Assembly: GCF_001644605.1 (NCBI RefSeq)
Contig: NZ_CP011388.1
Location: 2,279,001 to 2,343,000 of the forward strand
Source of the DNA: Paenibacillus swuensis
GTDB taxonomy: Bacteria > Bacillota > Bacilli > Paenibacillales > DY6
Direction of reading: 5' to 3'
DNA: 64,000 bases
Shown here: piece by piece, positions 24,230 to 32,093 of the stretch
How the letters are laid out: each line of letters starts with the position of its first letter
Position numbering within the stretch: the stretch's first letter is position 1
Translations under genes and position numbers: made by a program
Notes under the pieces: generated by a model
Seen by the model: the letters and a program-made list of their open reading frames with translations, nothing else
What the model was told of the DNA's origin: nothing
Database searches by the model: none

Positions 24230-24691
24230 TTACTCCACAGGCACATTCACAGCAATAATCCCATATTTCTGCGGTTGATCCGTAGTCGCGCCGAACCACA
24301 CTTCGCCGAGCCCCGCCATCACCCCTTGTTCATTGGCAAAAAGAGACTCCGGTGTCCCGGCCGTAATAACCCCCTTCATTTTGTCCGAAAACACTTGCTT
24401 ATATTGGGCCACTAAGGCTTCTTTGTCGCTGATTTCCGTGACCGCGCCGCCGTTTACTCTCATCGGGTAGAGAATGTGTCTCGCGAGCTTCTCCGCATCA
24501 TCCGCTGCAACCGCGACTTGCACCTCCGCCACCATTTGCATAAATGCCTGTTGATCCCGGATGCCCGCGACTTCATAGGCAGTGTTTTTTTGACGTGCGG
24601 CTTTCTCATGTGCTGTTTCCGCGTTTCCGCAACCTGATGCTATAACCAAAGTGAATGCCAAAACGGCAAGTCTCAACAAATATGTTCTCAT
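24230..24691 (-). CDS. Small lipoprotein of unknown function
   Basis: About 153 residues beginning MRTYLLRLAVLAFTLVIASGC, a lipoprotein signal with the lipid-anchored Cys at residue 21. An AGAGGA site precedes this ATG; a longer frame reaching TTG 24799 lacks one. The mature domain starts with a helical stretch (AHEKAARQKNTAYEVAGIRDQQAF) and contains AVAADDAEKLARHILYPMRVN and VAQYKQVFSDKMKGVI, reminiscent of NTF2-like small alpha+beta domains. It ends with VWFGATTDQPQKYGIIAVNVP. It is probably exposed on the outer membrane-facing surface. No partner gene is evident. Confidence 0.65.
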   Translation of the reverse strand: MRTYLLRLAVLAFTLVIASGCGNAETAHEKAARQKNTAYEVAGIRDQQAFMQMVAEVQVAVAADDAEKLARHILYPMRVNGGAVTEISDKEALVAQYKQVFSDKMKGVITAGTPESLFANEQGVMAGLGEVWFGATTDQPQKYGIIAVNVPVE

Positions 24692-24906
24692 GATAATGAT
24701 GTTCCTCTTTTCTGAATAAGGATGTAATAGTAAACGCCGCGCCGACTCGTAATGTTGCATGTAATTAATGGAAGGAAAGCTTACATAGCCTATTGACAAC
24801 CCTTTTACACGCCGCTAACATAAATTGTTAAATACGTATAAGACTTGCTGCGATGTGGTGGATCCGATTCATGATGAGTGGATGTGACAAAGAGGAGGAA
24901 GCTGGC

Positions 24907-25950
24907 ATGCAAGAAGAACGGATCAAGGATTGGATTCACGAGATGCCGAAGGTGGATTTACACCTTCATCTGGATGGCAGCCTGAAGCCGGAGACCGTGT
25001 TGGAACTGGCCGGGGAGCAGGGGTTAGCACTGCCAGCGCGGGATGTGGAGGGCCTGATACCTTATATGCGGGTAACGGATGCGTGCAGCTCCTTGCGGGA
25101 GTATTTGTTAAAGTTCGAATTTACAACGCGGTTCATGCAAACGGGTAAAGCGCTGGAAAGGCTCGCCTACGAGGCGGTTGAAGAAGCGGCTGGGCACAAG
25201 TGCGTGTACGTGGAAGTCCGGTTTGCGCCGCAATTGCATCGAGCCGGCGGGTTGTCCGCGGAGGATGCGATTGGTCATGTCATCGCCGGGCTGCGACGGG
25301 GGGAGCGGGATTATGGGGTCAAAGCCCGGGCCATTGCGATCTGCATGCGGCACCATACCGGCAAGATGAACATGGAAGTGGTGGAGGCGGCTGCTGCTTT
25401 TATCGGGCATGGGCTGGTCGCGGTGGATTTAGCGGGAGATGAGGAGGCTTATCCGGCCTCGGGCTTTCGCGAATTGTTCGCTGCGGCGGATAAAAGGGCT
25501 TTGCCGGTCACCATTCATGCCGGGGAAGCTGCGGGAGCGGATAACATCAGGGAAGCGGTGTCCAATTTGGGCGCGACGCGTATTGGTCACGGCGTAAGGA
25601 TGAACGAAGACCCGCGGGTTTTGGCGTTGGTAGCGAAGCGAGGCATTCCGCTGGAAATGTGCCCGGTGAGCAACATCCAGACGAAGGCGGTCGCGGGCTG
25701 GAGCGCCTATCCGATACGAGAATATATGGAGCAAGGCGTCAAAGTGACGATCAATACCGATAATCCCAGTGTGTCGGGCACGAATCTGACCAGGGAGTTT
25801 CTCATGTTGAGGGAGAAGTTGGACTTTTCAATTCGTGAGATGACAGCCTTGGTGCTGAACGGGCTGGACGCGGCTTACCTCGAAGATAGTGAGAAGAAGG
25901 CGTTGAAGCGGGAAGTGCGGGCGCGTCTGAGCGCGATGGGAGTGTTGTAG
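24907..25950 (+). CDS. add: Adenosine deaminase
   Basis: About 347 residues from ATG 24907, which follows GAGGAGG; the frame extends upstream but without a better start. Zinc ligands and catalytic residues are visible: H19 and H21 (KVDLHLHLDGSL), HAGEAAGADNIREAV with the catalytic Glu, the IGHGVRM histidine, and VTINTDNPSVSGTNLTREF with the paired aspartates. It converts adenosine or deoxyadenosine to the inosine form in purine salvage. It is transcribed alone, so no link to the pucR-controlled locus is seen. Confidence 0.9.
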   Translation: MQEERIKDWIHEMPKVDLHLHLDGSLKPETVLELAGEQGLALPARDVEGLIPYMRVTDACSSLREYLLKFEFTTRFMQTGKALERLAYEAVEEAAGHKCVYVEVRFAPQLHRAGGLSAEDAIGHVIAGLRRGERDYGVKARAIAICMRHHTGKMNMEVVEAAAAFIGHGLVAVDLAGDEEAYPASGFRELFAAADKRALPVTIHAGEAAGADNIREAVSNLGATRIGHGVRMNEDPRVLALVAKRGIPLEMCPVSNIQTKAVAGWSAYPIREYMEQGVKVTINTDNPSVSGTNLTREFLMLREKLDFSIREMTALVLNGLDAAYLEDSEKKALKREVRARLSAMGVL

Positions 25951-26543
25951 GGCGATGTCATAACAGATGCCAAAAATAGCCCCTCCGTGAATTACGCGGC
26001 GGGGTTTGTTGTGTAAACAGATCAAAGCGATAATTCTAGAACATGTTTTTGGGCTAGTATGCACCCAGTTATGCACTCAGGTATGGACCAGTTATGAACT
26101 CAAGTATGCACCAGTTATGAACTTAAGTATGGACCCGGTTGTGCACTCAAGTATGCACCCAGATTGGGTAAATTGATGAACATGAATTAATGGGCTCTCC
26201 CGTAGAGTCAGTTTGGGGGCGAATAAGTTGGTGCTATGGTGGGCGGACGGCTATTTTTGGGGACGAATAAGTTGGTGCGGGGTGGGTGGCTATTCCTTTT
26301 TGGAGCCACGTGTTGGGGTCTCCCGTTGACTCAGTTTTGGGGTGGGGGCATAAAAAAGAACTTTGGAGTAGCTAAATACATAAATAATGGAATTAATTTG
26401 TGTCAGTCACATGATTTGAAAATCTACCTCATAGTTCTTTCAGTCCAGTAATCAGCAAAGGCCAGTAATTTCAGCAATTGAAGAGTGTACGTTACAGCAA
26501 TCTACAAATAACGAAAAAACTGTCCAGGTAAACAATAAACACA
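25951..26543. other. Intergenic region with tandem and dispersed repeats
   Basis: About 590 bases without a convincing gene. A weak GC-rich hairpin (CCCCTCCG...CGGCGGGG, about 25979-26010) may end the add transcript. Then come the 23-24-base tandem repeat at 26056-26163 and two copies of the dispersed TCTCCC-N3-GACTCAG motif (26195, 26318) embedded in G-rich DNA that twice contains GAATAAGTTGGTGC. Confidence 0.6.
26056..26163 (+). repeat. Tandem repeat, about 4.5 copies of 23-24 bases
   Basis: Units begin AGTATGCACCCAGTTATG, GGTATGGACCAGTTATG, AGTATGCACCAGTTATG, AGTATGGACCCGGTTGTG and AGTATGCACCCAG, each ending in (A/C)ACT(C/T)A. The unit length is not a multiple of three throughout and the tract has no reading frame support. 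Confidence 0.85.
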
Positions 26544-27458
26544 TTATGCAGCCGAAACATGCGCTATGGTTGGTGCAGCAGAAGCGATGAGCTGCTTGTA
26601 TGTAATCGTGGGTGTAGAAATGAACAATCTAAATAATCGGCTAACTGCGCGGTTAGGTCGCAGAGAATGATTCAAACGGAAACTGGTTTCATCCAGATAA
26701 GCTTGAAGGTGTTTCCCGCTCACCCCAAAGTATCGCTGATTAATTCGTTGGGTCACGGAGTCGCTGATCATGTTCAAGGTATCACTGGCTTTGTGGTGAT
26801 TAAATTGATTATGTACAAAAGGGAACTTCACTGTCGAATGAACGTGTTCATGGAGAAAATGAGCAAAGTCAGAGTGATCCATGGCTCTGTTACGGTGTTG
26901 AGGCGAAGTATAAACTTGTTTAAACTTCACATAACTGACGCCGCCATAAAAGCCCGCTCCAACAATAACAGGGTGCTGATGCTTCTTAGGCTTACGCTCC
27001 GTCCATCTAAAGAAAGAGTCACGAGGATTATAAACAGAGGATATGACTTCAACAAGTCCCGTAAGGAGTTTAGTTGCGTCTCCATGTCGAATAGCATGAC
27101 GGAGTTTGTGCAGAATGAGCCAGGCTGTCTTGTAAGTGACCGAGATTAATTTAGATAGTTGTACGGCATTAATGGAGCATGTAGGACTTCCAATCAGAAA
27201 AAGAGCTTGAAACCATTTATGTAATGAAGTTCGGCTGCCTTCTATCACCGTACCGCGCAGGAGCGATGACTGATACTTGCAACCTCTGCATTCGTAAAGA
27301 GGTAAACGCCGAGTCGTAATTACAGTTACGTGTCGGCAGGCGCAACGGGGGCATTGAAAGCCGTTAGGCCATTTCGCGGCATGCAGCACAGAAACACAAA
27401 CAGACTCACAGTGATATTTTTTCTTAAACTGTTCAAAAGTGATTTCCGCGTCCGGCAT
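26544..27458 (-). CDS. IS1595-like transposase homologue without recognisable catalytic aspartates
   Basis: About 304 residues from the ATG at 27458, which follows AGGGGGT. The N-terminal zinc ribbon is intact (QCPRCACRHV and YECRGCKYQ). The helical stretch CSINAVQLSKLISVTYKTAWLILHKLRHAIR is typical of IS1595/ISXO2 transposases. Where active enzymes have VEVDETYVGG this one reads VEVISSVYNPRDS, and the second catalytic Asp segment is replaced by KFPFVHNQFNHHK. Only the C-terminal YLDETSFRLNHSL resembles the third block. The frame is uninterrupted, so this is either a domesticated protein or an inactive but recently intact copy. A promoter with LexA-like boxes precedes it. Confidence 0.75.
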   Translation of the reverse strand: MPDAEITFEQFKKKYHCESVCVSVLHAAKWPNGFQCPRCACRHVTVITTRRLPLYECRGCKYQSSLLRGTVIEGSRTSLHKWFQALFLIGSPTCSINAVQLSKLISVTYKTAWLILHKLRHAIRHGDATKLLTGLVEVISSVYNPRDSFFRWTERKPKKHQHPVIVGAGFYGGVSYVKFKQVYTSPQHRNRAMDHSDFAHFLHEHVHSTVKFPFVHNQFNHHKASDTLNMISDSVTQRINQRYFGVSGKHLQAYLDETSFRLNHSLRPNRAVSRLFRLFISTPTITYKQLIASAAPTIAHVSAA

Positions 27459-27480
27459 GTGCAACCCCCTAACAAAAGTA

Positions 27481-27534
27481 AGAACACCTGTTCTGACATA
27501 AGAAAATATTACCAAACAAGTGTTCTTAATGCAA
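27481..27534 (-). promoter_or_regulatory. Promoter of the transposase-like gene with two LexA-like boxes
   Basis: On the minus strand TTGCAT and TAATAT are separated by 17 bases (plus-strand 27529-27534 and 27506-27511). AGAACACCTGTTCT (27481-27494) lies downstream and AAACAAGTGTTC (27514-27525) inside the spacer. Both have the GAAC-N4-GTTC form of the Bacillus LexA site (CGAAC-N4-GTTYG), each with deviations. An alternative view is one inverted repeat TAAGAACAC/GTGTTCTTA bound by another repressor. Confidence 0.45.
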
Positions 27535-27755
27535 GTCTTATTTTGCCAAATGATCATAAAATTTAAAAAATCCGCAGGGAGTCAGGAAACTGAGTCTTCG
27601 GGAGATCCCAACACGTGAGGCTAAAAACGATGTTTGTATTGAGTTATCCCGAGCATATGTACGCTGCACAAAGGGAATCCCAAGCCGCCCGTTGAAACCA
27701 TAGAGACGGCTTCGGCGTCAGTTGGGTATAAAGATACAATGGGGAGGCGGTAGTC

Positions 27756-28751
27756 ATGACGAAATGTAAACGGATGGTCATCTTAACCGCGCAAGGCAGG
27801 AATACCTTCACGGAAGAGCAAGCGCTGCGGCTGGAAGCGGCGGGTGACGTGAGCTTTGTCACGGCTACCTACGCGTTACCAGACACCGAGCTCGTCCAGA
27901 TGCTCGGCGACGCCGAGATCGCCGGATTAACGCCGCGCTCGGTGCCGGTCATCGGCGCGTCGTGGCTGGACCGCGCGCCGCGGCTCCAAGGCATCGCCGT
28001 CTTCGCCACCGGTGTCGATTACATCGACACCGAGCTGCTTCGCGCACGCGGCATCGCGCTCAGCCACCTGCCCGACTACTCCACCGTGTCCGTGGCCGAG
28101 CACACCATGGGGATGCTTCTCACCATGTCGAGGCGTATCCACCTGAGCCAGGACCGCGTCCGCGGCCGGGTGCCCGCATCCACGTCCGTGCAAGGCTGGG
28201 AGCTACGCGTCAAGACGCTCGGTATCGTCGGCCTCGGCCGCATCGGAAGCTACGTCGCGAAGCTCGCTTCCGCATTTGAGATGCGCGTGCTGGCCTATGA
28301 CCCGGCACCGCGCACAAGCGAGTACGCACAGCTTGTGACGAAGGAGGAGCTTCTGAGCTCCTCCGACATCGTTTCGCTGCACTACCCGAGCTACTGGCAA
28401 GCGCCGCCGGATTTCGGCGCGGCCGAACTGAGCCGCTTCAAGAGCGGGGCATGGCTGCTGAACGCGTCCCGCTGGGCGCTGGTCGATTCAGAAGCCGTTA
28501 TTGCCGCGATTGAAGCGGGACAACTGAGAGGATACGCGCTAGATGAGATCTTCCCGTTGCCGGACAGGGCGGCAAAGCTGATCGAGGAGGGGCGTATCCT
28601 GCAAACGGGTCACACGGCGTGGTATTCAGCCGAAGTGATTGCCCGGGGCTACGAAACCTGGGTGGATAACCTGGTGGGTCTTGCCACGGGGGAGCCCAGG
28701 AACCTCACACAGCCGGTCGGCACAGAGGGCAAAGGAGGACACCGCTTATGA
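27756..28751 (+). CDS. D-2-hydroxyacid dehydrogenase family protein
   Basis: The protein has 331 residues. The NAD-binding motif GIVGLGRIGSYVAKLASAF is near residue 155. Catalytic positions can be placed: Arg in LLNASRWALVD, the acidic residue in ALDEIFPLPD and His in LQTGHTAWYSAE. The substrate-side VFATGVDYIDTELL and LPDYSTVSVAEHTMGMLL also match phosphoglycerate-dehydrogenase-like enzymes. An ACT domain is absent, so it is not a classical SerA. The stop overlaps the next start by ATGA, coupling it to a membrane protein of unknown role. The true substrate is unknown. The 5' half is markedly GC-rich. Confidence 0.82.
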   Translation: MTKCKRMVILTAQGRNTFTEEQALRLEAAGDVSFVTATYALPDTELVQMLGDAEIAGLTPRSVPVIGASWLDRAPRLQGIAVFATGVDYIDTELLRARGIALSHLPDYSTVSVAEHTMGMLLTMSRRIHLSQDRVRGRVPASTSVQGWELRVKTLGIVGLGRIGSYVAKLASAFEMRVLAYDPAPRTSEYAQLVTKEELLSSSDIVSLHYPSYWQAPPDFGAAELSRFKSGAWLLNASRWALVDSEAVIAAIEAGQLRGYALDEIFPLPDRAAKLIEEGRILQTGHTAWYSAEVIARGYETWVDNLVGLATGEPRNLTQPVGTEGKGGHRL

Positions 28752-29431
28752 GCGAACATCTGTATTCCCGGTTCCGCCGGGTGGAACAGCTGTGGATCGG
28801 CGGTTTGTTCGGCTTCAGCGCCTTGTTCATCCTTGGACTCATCATCGGCAAATGGCCGCGCTACTGGGCCTATATCGCCTCAGAGATGACCCCGATGACC
28901 TGGTGGGAAAGCGTGGTCTTGTTCACGTGTTTCACTGTCACCTTACTTTGCGCCGCCCTCACCTATATCGCTAAAGGTTGGGGACGCGGCACAGTCGTCT
29001 ATGCCATCCTCTCGGGCGCTTTCCTATTCCTAACGTTGGATGAACGCTTTGCGCTGCATGAGCGGATCCGCGACGGATATCTGGCGCCGCAGAATATCAA
29101 GCCCTTGCCCTGGGTAGGCGCCGGCGATTTTCTGGTCATGCTGTACGCTGCCCTGGGCCTCCTGTTTCTGCGTTATGTATGGCGGGAGCTTCAACTCCGC
29201 CGCGGCGCGCAGAAGTGGCTGCTCGCAGGTATCGTGCTTTCCATCGCCGCCGTCGGCGCGGACTCGTTCGATGTGTCCCGCATGACACTGGACGCCGAGC
29301 GGTTAGAGCAGACGATCGAGGAGATCCTCGAAACCGGCGCGATGCTGTGCTTCTTGGCGGCTTTCTCGCTGGCGGCTTCCGCCATCGGGCAGAAACTGAT
29401 TATAATGAAACTTGCAGAGTTTAAGCAGTAA
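28748..29431 (+). CDS. Six-helix membrane protein with LDERFALHERIRD motif
   Basis: The protein has 227 residues with about six membrane segments (15-33, 50-72, 80-97, 122-141, 156-173, 195-213). Between the third and fourth lies LDERFALHERIRDGY, an acidic/His motif that recurs in several bacterial multi-pass membrane families and could be a metal or substrate site. AAAGGAGG precedes the start, which overlaps the dehydrogenase stop. The C-terminus is amphipathic. I do not recognise a named family; the tight coupling suggests it works with the 2-hydroxyacid dehydrogenase. Confidence 0.65.
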   Translation: MSEHLYSRFRRVEQLWIGGLFGFSALFILGLIIGKWPRYWAYIASEMTPMTWWESVVLFTCFTVTLLCAALTYIAKGWGRGTVVYAILSGAFLFLTLDERFALHERIRDGYLAPQNIKPLPWVGAGDFLVMLYAALGLLFLRYVWRELQLRRGAQKWLLAGIVLSIAAVGADSFDVSRMTLDAERLEQTIEEILETGAMLCFLAAFSLAASAIGQKLIIMKLAEFKQ

Positions 29432-29452
29432 CCTATGAGAGGAATGAAGCGC

Positions 29453-30442
29453 ATGTCTACTCCAATACAGCCCGTTGTTCTTCGGAGATTTGGAAACTCC
29501 GAGCTGCAATGGTCGCCGCTGGGACTGGGATGCTGGCAATTCAGCAAAGGCCGTGGGATGGTCGGAGGATTCTGGCCGAACCTGGACAGCAAGATCATCC
29601 AGGATATTGTCCGCACCAGCATCACAGGAGGCATCAACTGGTTTGATACAGCTGAGGTTTACGGCAAGGGAGAGTCGGAACAAGCGCTTGCCGCTGCCTT
29701 AAACGCCCTCCATGCTTCGGAAAAGGAAGCCCATATTGCCACGAAATGGTGGCCGGCCTTCCGTACCGCCGGGAACATCCCCGCCACCATTGAGCAGAGA
29801 ATCCAGGCACTAAGCGGCCGGACTATAGATTTGTATCAAATTCATCAGCCGTTTTCCTTCTCCACCGTCAGCGCGGAGATGCGCGAAATGGCCAAACTGG
29901 CTCAGGCCGGCAAGATTCGCCATGTCGGCGTCAGCAACTTCAACGCGAAACAGATGATTCAAGCGGACAGGACATTGAAGGAATTCGGTCTTCGCCTTGT
30001 GTCCAACCAAGTCAAATACAGCATGCTGGACCGCAGAATTGAGCGCAACGGCGTCATGGATGCGGCCAAGGAGTTGGGCGTGGCCATTATCGCCTATTCA
30101 CCGCTTGAACAAGGCATCCTGAGCGGTAAATTCCATAAAGATCCTTCCTTGGTGAAGAATATTGTCGGGCCCCGCAAGTGGTTCTCGGGCTTTAAGGCGG
30201 AGCGCATGCAACAGACACGTCCGCTGATTGATCGTCTGGATGAACTGGCGAGCACCTACAACGCTTCGGTCAGCCAGGTCGCGCTCAACTGGACCGTGCA
30301 CGCCCACGGCGAAACGGTATTCGCGATTCCCGGCGCATCTAAAGTGTCCCATGCGGAAGATAACGTAAAGGCGATGCGTTTCCGGCTGACCCGTGAAGAA
30401 ATCCAGGAATTAAACGAGATGTCCCTCTCTTACGGAAAATAG
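29453..30442 (+). CDS. Aldo/keto reductase
   Basis: About 330 residues from ATG 29453, placed eight or so bases after AGAGGAA; ATGs at 29435 and 29444 overlap that site. The catalytic tetrad is visible as Asp and Tyr in NWFDTAEVYGKGESE, Lys in HIATKWWPAF and His in LYQIHQPFSF. NADPH-side motifs GVSNFNAKQM, SNQVKYSMLD, IIAYSPLEQGILSG and AIPGASKVSHAEDN complete the barrel. It resembles the YhdN/YccK group of general stress reductases. It follows the membrane-protein gene by 21 bases and may share its transcript. The substrate is not defined. Confidence 0.9.
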   Translation: MSTPIQPVVLRRFGNSELQWSPLGLGCWQFSKGRGMVGGFWPNLDSKIIQDIVRTSITGGINWFDTAEVYGKGESEQALAAALNALHASEKEAHIATKWWPAFRTAGNIPATIEQRIQALSGRTIDLYQIHQPFSFSTVSAEMREMAKLAQAGKIRHVGVSNFNAKQMIQADRTLKEFGLRLVSNQVKYSMLDRRIERNGVMDAAKELGVAIIAYSPLEQGILSGKFHKDPSLVKNIVGPRKWFSGFKAERMQQTRPLIDRLDELASTYNASVSQVALNWTVHAHGETVFAIPGASKVSHAEDNVKAMRFRLTREEIQELNEMSLSYGK

Positions 30443-30494
30443 CAATCTAAATCACAACCCCAATCTCATTCTGTAACTCAATCATTTTGTACCA

Positions 30495-30530
30495 ACTACA
30501 ACAGCCGCGGTCATCCGCGGTTTTGTTGTG
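30495..30530 (+). terminator. Rho-independent terminator
   Basis: CCGCGG, loop TCAT, CCGCGG, extended by AACA/TGTT-type pairing (CAACAG...TTTTGTTG). It follows the aldo/keto reductase gene. Confidence 0.7.
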
Positions 30531-30618
30531 TCTTGCCCGGTTTATTTATACAATAGAAGAAGGCGGAGACCAGATCATCCAGGACCGAATTCAATCTCAA
30601 AGAAACGGGTGTAAATCG

Positions 30619-32070
30619 ATGACGCTTTGGAACCAATTGTCCACCTATCTACCGATTATCAATATCGTGTTTGCGGTCCCCATCATCTTCCTGGAACGCC
30701 GGAATGCCGCGGTTACCTGGGCGTGGTTAATGGTGTTGTTCTTTATTCCGTTCTTTGGGTTTATCCTGTATCTACTGTTCGGTCAGAACCTCAGCCGCCG
30801 CAAAATCTACAGAATCAAGAAGCTGCAACGCCTCCTTATCGAGAATTCCGTAGAGCATCAGAAGGTGTCGATCAAGAGCGGAGAAGCCGAATACAACGAT
30901 CCCGCCATGCAGGATTACAGCGACATGATGTACATGAATCTGGTGAAAAGCCAGGCCATCTATTCCCAGAATAATGAGGTTGAAGTGTTTGTGGACGGGA
31001 AGACGAAGTTTAGCGCCCTGTTCAGAGACATGGAGGCCGCGACGGATCATATTCACATCATTTATTATATTATTCAAAATGACGACCTCGGACGCAAGCT
31101 GACCCGCGCCCTGGAGCAGAAAGCCCGAGAGGGCGTGGAAGTGCGTCTGATGTATGACGCCATCGGAAGTCTCAGCCTGCCGAAACATTTCTTCGACGAT
31201 CTGAAAGCCGCGGGCGGACAAGTTGCCGCCTTCTTCCCATCGAAAATCCCTTATTTCAATCTTAGATTAAACTATCGGAATCATCGTAAAATCGCTATTT
31301 TTGACGGAATAACTGGTTATATCGGAGGTTTTAACGTCGGGAATGAGTATCTCGGCAAGGATGAATACTTCGGATTTTGGCGGGATACGCATCTGCGCGT
31401 GCAAGGGGGGGCGGTGCATCAGCTGCAGACCTTGTTTCTTATGGACTGGAATTTAGCGACACCCGGTATGAACAGCTTGGAGAGTCGATATTTCCCGGCC
31501 GTGGATGTGGACTCGGAAGGAACAACAGGTATGCAGATCGTTTCCAGCGGGCCGCACTCCGAAACCGAGCAAATCAAGAACGCGTATATCAAGATGATCC
31601 ACTCGGCGAAGAAGAGCATTTATTTGCAGACGCCTTATTTTATACCCGATGAGAGTTTGATTACCGCGCTTAACATAGCCGCCGCCTCGGGTGTCGATGT
31701 GAAGATTATGCTGCCGAGTCAGCCGGACCACAAGTTGGTTTATTGGGCTTCGTTCTCATATTTGGGGGAGTTGCTCAACGCGGGGGTGCGGTGTTTCCTG
31801 TATGAAAAAGGCTTCCTTCACGCCAAAACGATGGTCGTAGACGGCAAAATCGCCTCCGTCGGAACCGCGAATATCGATATTCGCAGCTTTAAGTTAAATT
31901 TCGAGGTGAACGCGTTGGTGTATGACACGGAAATCGCGGGGAATTTGAAGGCGATCTTCGAAGAGGACATGACGCATTCCGTGGAACTGTCCGCTGAAGC
32001 TTACGGAAATCGTTCACACGGGGCGAAGATTAAAGAATCCTTCGTCCGGTTGCTGTCTCCGATCCTATAA
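30619..32070 (+). CDS. cls: Cardiolipin synthase
   Basis: About 483 residues from ATG 30619, which matches the length of bacillary ClsA proteins; the upstream in-frame stretch overlaps the previous terminator and is not expected to be coding. Two N-terminal membrane segments (about 8-28 and 38-58) precede two phospholipase-D motifs, HRKIAIFDGITGYIGGFN and HAKTMVVDGKIASVGTANID. The enzyme condenses two phosphatidylglycerol molecules to cardiolipin at the cytoplasmic membrane. The ribosome binding site is weak (ACGGGTG). The ABC exporter gene follows after 23 bases and is probably cotranscribed. Confidence 0.9.
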   Translation: MTLWNQLSTYLPIINIVFAVPIIFLERRNAAVTWAWLMVLFFIPFFGFILYLLFGQNLSRRKIYRIKKLQRLLIENSVEHQKVSIKSGEAEYNDPAMQDYSDMMYMNLVKSQAIYSQNNEVEVFVDGKTKFSALFRDMEAATDHIHIIYYIIQNDDLGRKLTRALEQKAREGVEVRLMYDAIGSLSLPKHFFDDLKAAGGQVAAFFPSKIPYFNLRLNYRNHRKIAIFDGITGYIGGFNVGNEYLGKDEYFGFWRDTHLRVQGGAVHQLQTLFLMDWNLATPGMNSLESRYFPAVDVDSEGTTGMQIVSSGPHSETEQIKNAYIKMIHSAKKSIYLQTPYFIPDESLITALNIAAASGVDVKIMLPSQPDHKLVYWASFSYLGELLNAGVRCFLYEKGFLHAKTMVVDGKIASVGTANIDIRSFKLNFEVNALVYDTEIAGNLKAIFEEDMTHSVELSAEAYGNRSHGAKIKESFVRLLSPIL

Positions 32071-32093
32071 TCATGAAAATAAGGTGATTCTAC

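Larger units (their letters stand above)
26307..27617. mobile_element. IS1595-like element or repeat-bracketed gene
   Basis: A 31-base sequence starting CACGTGTTGGGGTCTCCCG at 26307-26337 recurs in inverted orientation at 27587-27617 with about 28 matches. The repeats enclose the transposase-like gene and its promoter, about 1.3 kb in all. They are longer than usual for this IS group and contain the dispersed TCTCCC-N3-GACTCAG motif, so they may be host repeats rather than true IS ends. No target duplication was recognised. Confidence 0.45.

Noticed and set aside
26056-26163. CRISPR or iteron-type replication origin
   Set aside because: The units are strictly tandem without spacers, so it is not a CRISPR array; no replication initiator gene is near.
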